From assembly GCF_902150065.1 (NCBI RefSeq), contig NC_043996.1:16526985-16590984 (forward strand): DNA of 64,000 nucleotides, given 5' to 3'. Shown here piece after piece: positions 56,001-64,000 of the stretch; positions within the stretch are counted from its first letter, which is position 1; every line of letters starts with the position of its first letter. Source of the DNA: Myripristis murdjan. Its lineage: Eukaryota; Chordata; Actinopteri; Holocentriformes; Holocentridae. The notes beneath the pieces are model-generated. The model worked only from the letters and a program-made list of their open reading frames with translations, was not told the origin of the DNA and did no database searches. The position numbers and the translations under genes were made by a program.

Positions 56001-57984
56001 GATATCTGCAGCACACATCCAGTCAAGCTATCAAATGGTAAAACAGCTTGCCATACACACCTGCCTCATTTTCTTTGATTATGTGTCAAGTGTGTGACAC
56101 GACATGAATCAATGGAACATTGCCCATTCCCTTTTCTTATAATAAAATCTGTCAGTCAGAGCCAAACAGCTGGAAAGGTTTTTGATTTCAACACTTGCAG
56201 AGACTGAATCATTCATTTTTACAGTTCTTATGTGGGTCATGTCCTGAAAATCTGAAAATCTTGAAAAAAAAAAAAGAAAAAAAAAGATGTAAGAATTACC
56301 TGCCATTAACTGCATAACCCTACTATCTATTGAAATGGGACAATGTTATATTAATTCAAAATTAGACCATCTTTATGGCGTTGTGGACTTGGGCCTTTAT
56401 CTTAAGCACTTAGTGACAGGAAAAGAAACGTATGCACTTTATCTGGATGAGGTTTGATTGATTCATTATTAGTTTATAACTGAGGTCAGTTCACTCTGGG
56501 TTCCTGTGTGCGTGTACGTGCAACCACTTCCCAGGAGTATCAACCTAATCCCTGTCACTCAGTCTTCAGTGCACTTGTCAGTGAAGTTGTTGATGCATTA
56601 AAATCCACTTATCTACGGCAGGAACACTGTATTATCAGTATTGTAATAGGCCTAATTGCACGACAGCTGAGCTCTGCTATCTTTATTGTAGTTCTTTCTT
56701 AAGACTAGAGAGTTACAAAGTACATACAGATATTATCTAACCAGGCCACTAAGCACATCTCTGATTACTAAGCATAGGCTATAACTGCCATGTTATTACA
56801 TTTGATATTACGAATCCATATAACCTTGGATTTGCATCAGTCCAATCCAAGGAGTTTTAATGAGCGTGAAGTAGGGTTAAACTGTAAATGCTTAAATGGG
56901 TTTTAGATCCACAAATGGGTGAGGCTGGGATGAAGGGAAGGTATACCAATTTCTTACTGGAATGAAGTGACACCCAACCAAAATAACAAGAAATGTAGCA
57001 TGACACCATGGTCATGCTTTTGTCTCTCCTCAGTGATTTTACTGCACATTCAAACATAAGGATGAAATTCAGTACAGCAAATTGTTTCTCAGCTCACACT
57101 GAAAATGAACAAGTAAGAGAAAAAAAACAAACAAACAACAAAACACCAGCTGGCTAGTGATGATAACCATTACTTTCTCAGACAGCCATATGAAAAAAGA
57201 GGGAGGTGAGCGAGGAGAGGAGGCTATAGCTACTGTGATGAACCTGTATCCTCTCAGATCCATAGGACCCCTAAATACAGTCTAGTGAACATACAGGTTT
57301 ATCACTCCACCAGCCATAAAATTCACATTAGATGATTCTTATCTGGACCTGGGCGATAACTCTGTTTACTTACATAGGGCACTGTGGCACACAGAATGAC
57401 TATATACCTAAGCCTCAAGGGAAATTCCTATGACTCACAAATGACAAAAAAAAAAAAAAAAAAAAATGAAAGCAGCTCGAAGGTGATTGCAGACTTGGAG
57501 CTCCTTTGCTCAGCAAGGCTCACACAATGACAGGGAAGGAGGATTTCACACAACAAAGAGCAACGCACCGGAAACACAGCCACTGCTATTGTTTGCTATG
57601 GAGCATTTATGGGATTATTGTAGTTCATCACTAATGAAAAACAAGGGCACTATTTTTTAATTTCCAACATGAACCTATGACACTTCAATGAAAAAAAAAA
57701 TTCTTTATCCTTATGGCTGCAGCTAACACAACTGATCTTTTGACAATCAGACTAGCATGGAATATAAAGATGCTATGGGGGGCTAGTAATCAGTCACCTA
57801 AATTGCAGGTCTGTTCTTGATCAGTCTCCTCCATCAGTAGGGTCACAGGTGCAAACAAATCTTTTACACTCTCAGAATACATAAAGAAATGACTTTCAGC
57901 TACAATCAGGAATTTAGCTTCTCTCTCTTCTTCCTCTTTGATCTATTTATGATGTACATTAAAGACGTCTAGAGATACAGACAT
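56001..57984. other. Intergenic, nothing recognised
   Basis: This is AT-rich sequence with a poly-A tract at 57448-57466 and scattered short A-runs. Open frames are short and without domains. Confidence 0.5.
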
Positions 57985-58685
57985 GTGACAAATTGAAGGG
58001 AGAATCAACAAAAAAGCATTTTAGTAAGGTGTTAGGCCACCACGAGCCACCAGAACAGCTTCAGTGCACCTTCGATTGGATTTTACAAGTCTCTGGAACT
58101 CCACTGGAGAGCTCGAACTTCATTCTTCCAAAAGATATTCTCTCATTTGGTGTTTTGATTATGGTGTTCGACTGGGCTGAGATCTGATGGCTGTGACGGC
58201 CAGTGCATAGGATTTACATCGTTTTCATCCCCATCAAACCACTCAGTGAGACCTCCTGCCCTGTGGATGGGGGCATTTCATATCAGGATAAAGGTGATCA
58301 CTCAGAGTAACTTTGTATGAATTTGTAGGGGACAAGTGGAGCCAAAGCATGCCAGGAAAATGTCCACCCAACAGCAGGACCGCCTCACTGTCAGGGTCAA
58401 GCATCAAGGTCTTGTTTTCTTGGTGTACTCCAGACATGCACCCATCCACTTGTCCAGAACATGATGAAGGATGACTCATCTAACCACATCACTTTTTCCC
58501 CACATCTCTGTGGACCGGTGTATACAGATTTTGCACCACTGCACTCTCAGAAGGCATTTGTCCTTGTAATAAAGGGTTTATGCACTGCAGCTGGACTGTA
58601 AAATCCTTCCCTGTGTTCAGTATCTTCTGGAAGAACAGCGCTCCATCCCTCAAGCGGAGCTCCAGAGACTTAACAAAACACGTTA
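57985..58685 (-). mobile_element. Tc1/mariner-like relic upstream of eef2
   Basis: On the minus strand, bases near 58470-58500 read WLDESSF, the first catalytic block of a Tc1-type transposase. The frame at 58243-58479 carries LLGGHFPGMLWLHLSPTNSY and DHLYPDMKCPHPQG, which fits the FMVW...LYPMMKHFYPDG segment of fish Tc1 elements as I recall them. The left part (from 57990) corresponds to the region upstream of the transposase C terminus. Frames are broken and I could not find matching terminal repeats. It is an old dead copy. Confidence 0.6.
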
Positions 58686-58699
58686 TGATGTTTTTTTTT

Positions 58700-59033
58700 T
58701 TCCCCCATTAATTTGCGACCCCTGTGTTTAGTTCAGAGACTCTATAGGAGTACAAGTGAGTACAGTCTGCGGTGTAAGCCGGGGCAGGCAACACAGCGCA
58801 GTGTTGAGCTGCAGCGCCCCCTGGTGGCGCAGCGCCAATACTGCACGCTCATAGTGCAATCGGAGTGCAACACAGCTCGCGCATCACCAGCTCGTGAGCA
58901 GGTTAGCTAAACAAGCCTCCCCTGTCAACACACACGGGCTGCCTCCCCTCCTCTGCTCACACTAGGAAGGCAGTGTCCACCGGTTTGCGGCAAGAAAACC
59001 CTCTGACACAAACATCTACGACCACCAGACAAA
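58700..59033 (+). promoter_or_regulatory. eef2: eef2 promoter and 5' UTR
   Basis: This GC- and CpG-richer stretch lies between the Tc1-like relic and the eef2 ATG. It holds a CTCF-type motif at 58811-58830. A pyrimidine-rich segment at about 58940-58962 (CTGCCTCCCCTCCTCTGC) could hold a 5' TOP start, as expected for eEF2 mRNA, but the start site is not proven. No TATA box was seen. Confidence 0.6.
58811..58830 (-). promoter_or_regulatory. Consensus CTCF-type motif
   Basis: The minus strand reads GCGCCACCAGGGGGCGCTGC, matching the vertebrate CTCF core CCACCAGGGGGCGC at every core position. It lies about 205 bases upstream of the eef2 ATG. Binding and boundary function are inferred. Confidence 0.65.

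Positions 59034-64000
<4,967 letters not shown>

Overview
The window is animal nuclear DNA, almost certainly from a ray-finned (teleost) fish. The genes are split by GT-AG introns. The proteins read as vertebrate orthologues. The introns hold fish-type Tc1/mariner transposons, L1-like and Rex1-like LINE remnants, foldback elements and many (GT)n microsatellites. No bacterial features, CRISPR arrays, rRNA or tRNA genes were seen, and no retrovirus, LTR element or Polinton was recognised.

Six host genes were found. From left to right they are: cactin (minus strand, 3' end outside the window, 539-5154); cdc34 (plus, complete, 6448-14754); sirt6 (plus, complete, 17599-29650); a relaxin-3-receptor-type GPCR (minus, complete, 38710-42432); creb3l3 (minus, complete, 47103-54066); and eef2 (plus, 5' part, 59034-64000). 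Exon borders were assigned by hand from splice sites and checked for reading phase. The human counterparts of cactin, cdc34, sirt6, creb3l3 and eef2 all lie on 19p13.3 as far as I recall, so this looks like a compact fish version of that block. cactin and cdc34 are divergent and share a 1.3 kb promoter region with a ZNF143/Staf-type motif. eef2 has a consensus CTCF-type motif just upstream.

The genes are not one pathway. cactin acts in splicing, cdc34 is a ubiquitin E2, sirt6 is a chromatin deacylase, the GPCR is a peptide-hormone receptor, creb3l3 is a membrane-bound transcription factor of liver metabolism, and eef2 is the ribosomal translocase.

The non-genic DNA is mostly transposon debris. 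cdc34 intron 3 holds a decayed L1-like LINE (about 8.83-13.7 kb), itself interrupted by a 783 bp hAT-like element with 8 bp target duplications. sirt6 intron 6 holds a 1258 bp Tc1-like element inserted in an older repeat, and a second copy of that repeat sits uninterrupted in sirt6 intron 2. A 1607 bp Tc1-like element with long inverted repeats lies at 34566-36172. Two older Tc1-like relics lie near 32.2 and 58.0 kb. A Rex1-like LINE piece lies in a creb3l3 intron. Two foldback elements lie at 53.7 and 55.5-56.0 kb. A degenerate 18-19 bp minisatellite lies at 44.9 kb. I found nothing that I can defend as a new biological system. The best leads are the nested insertions, the foldbacks and the two promoter motifs.
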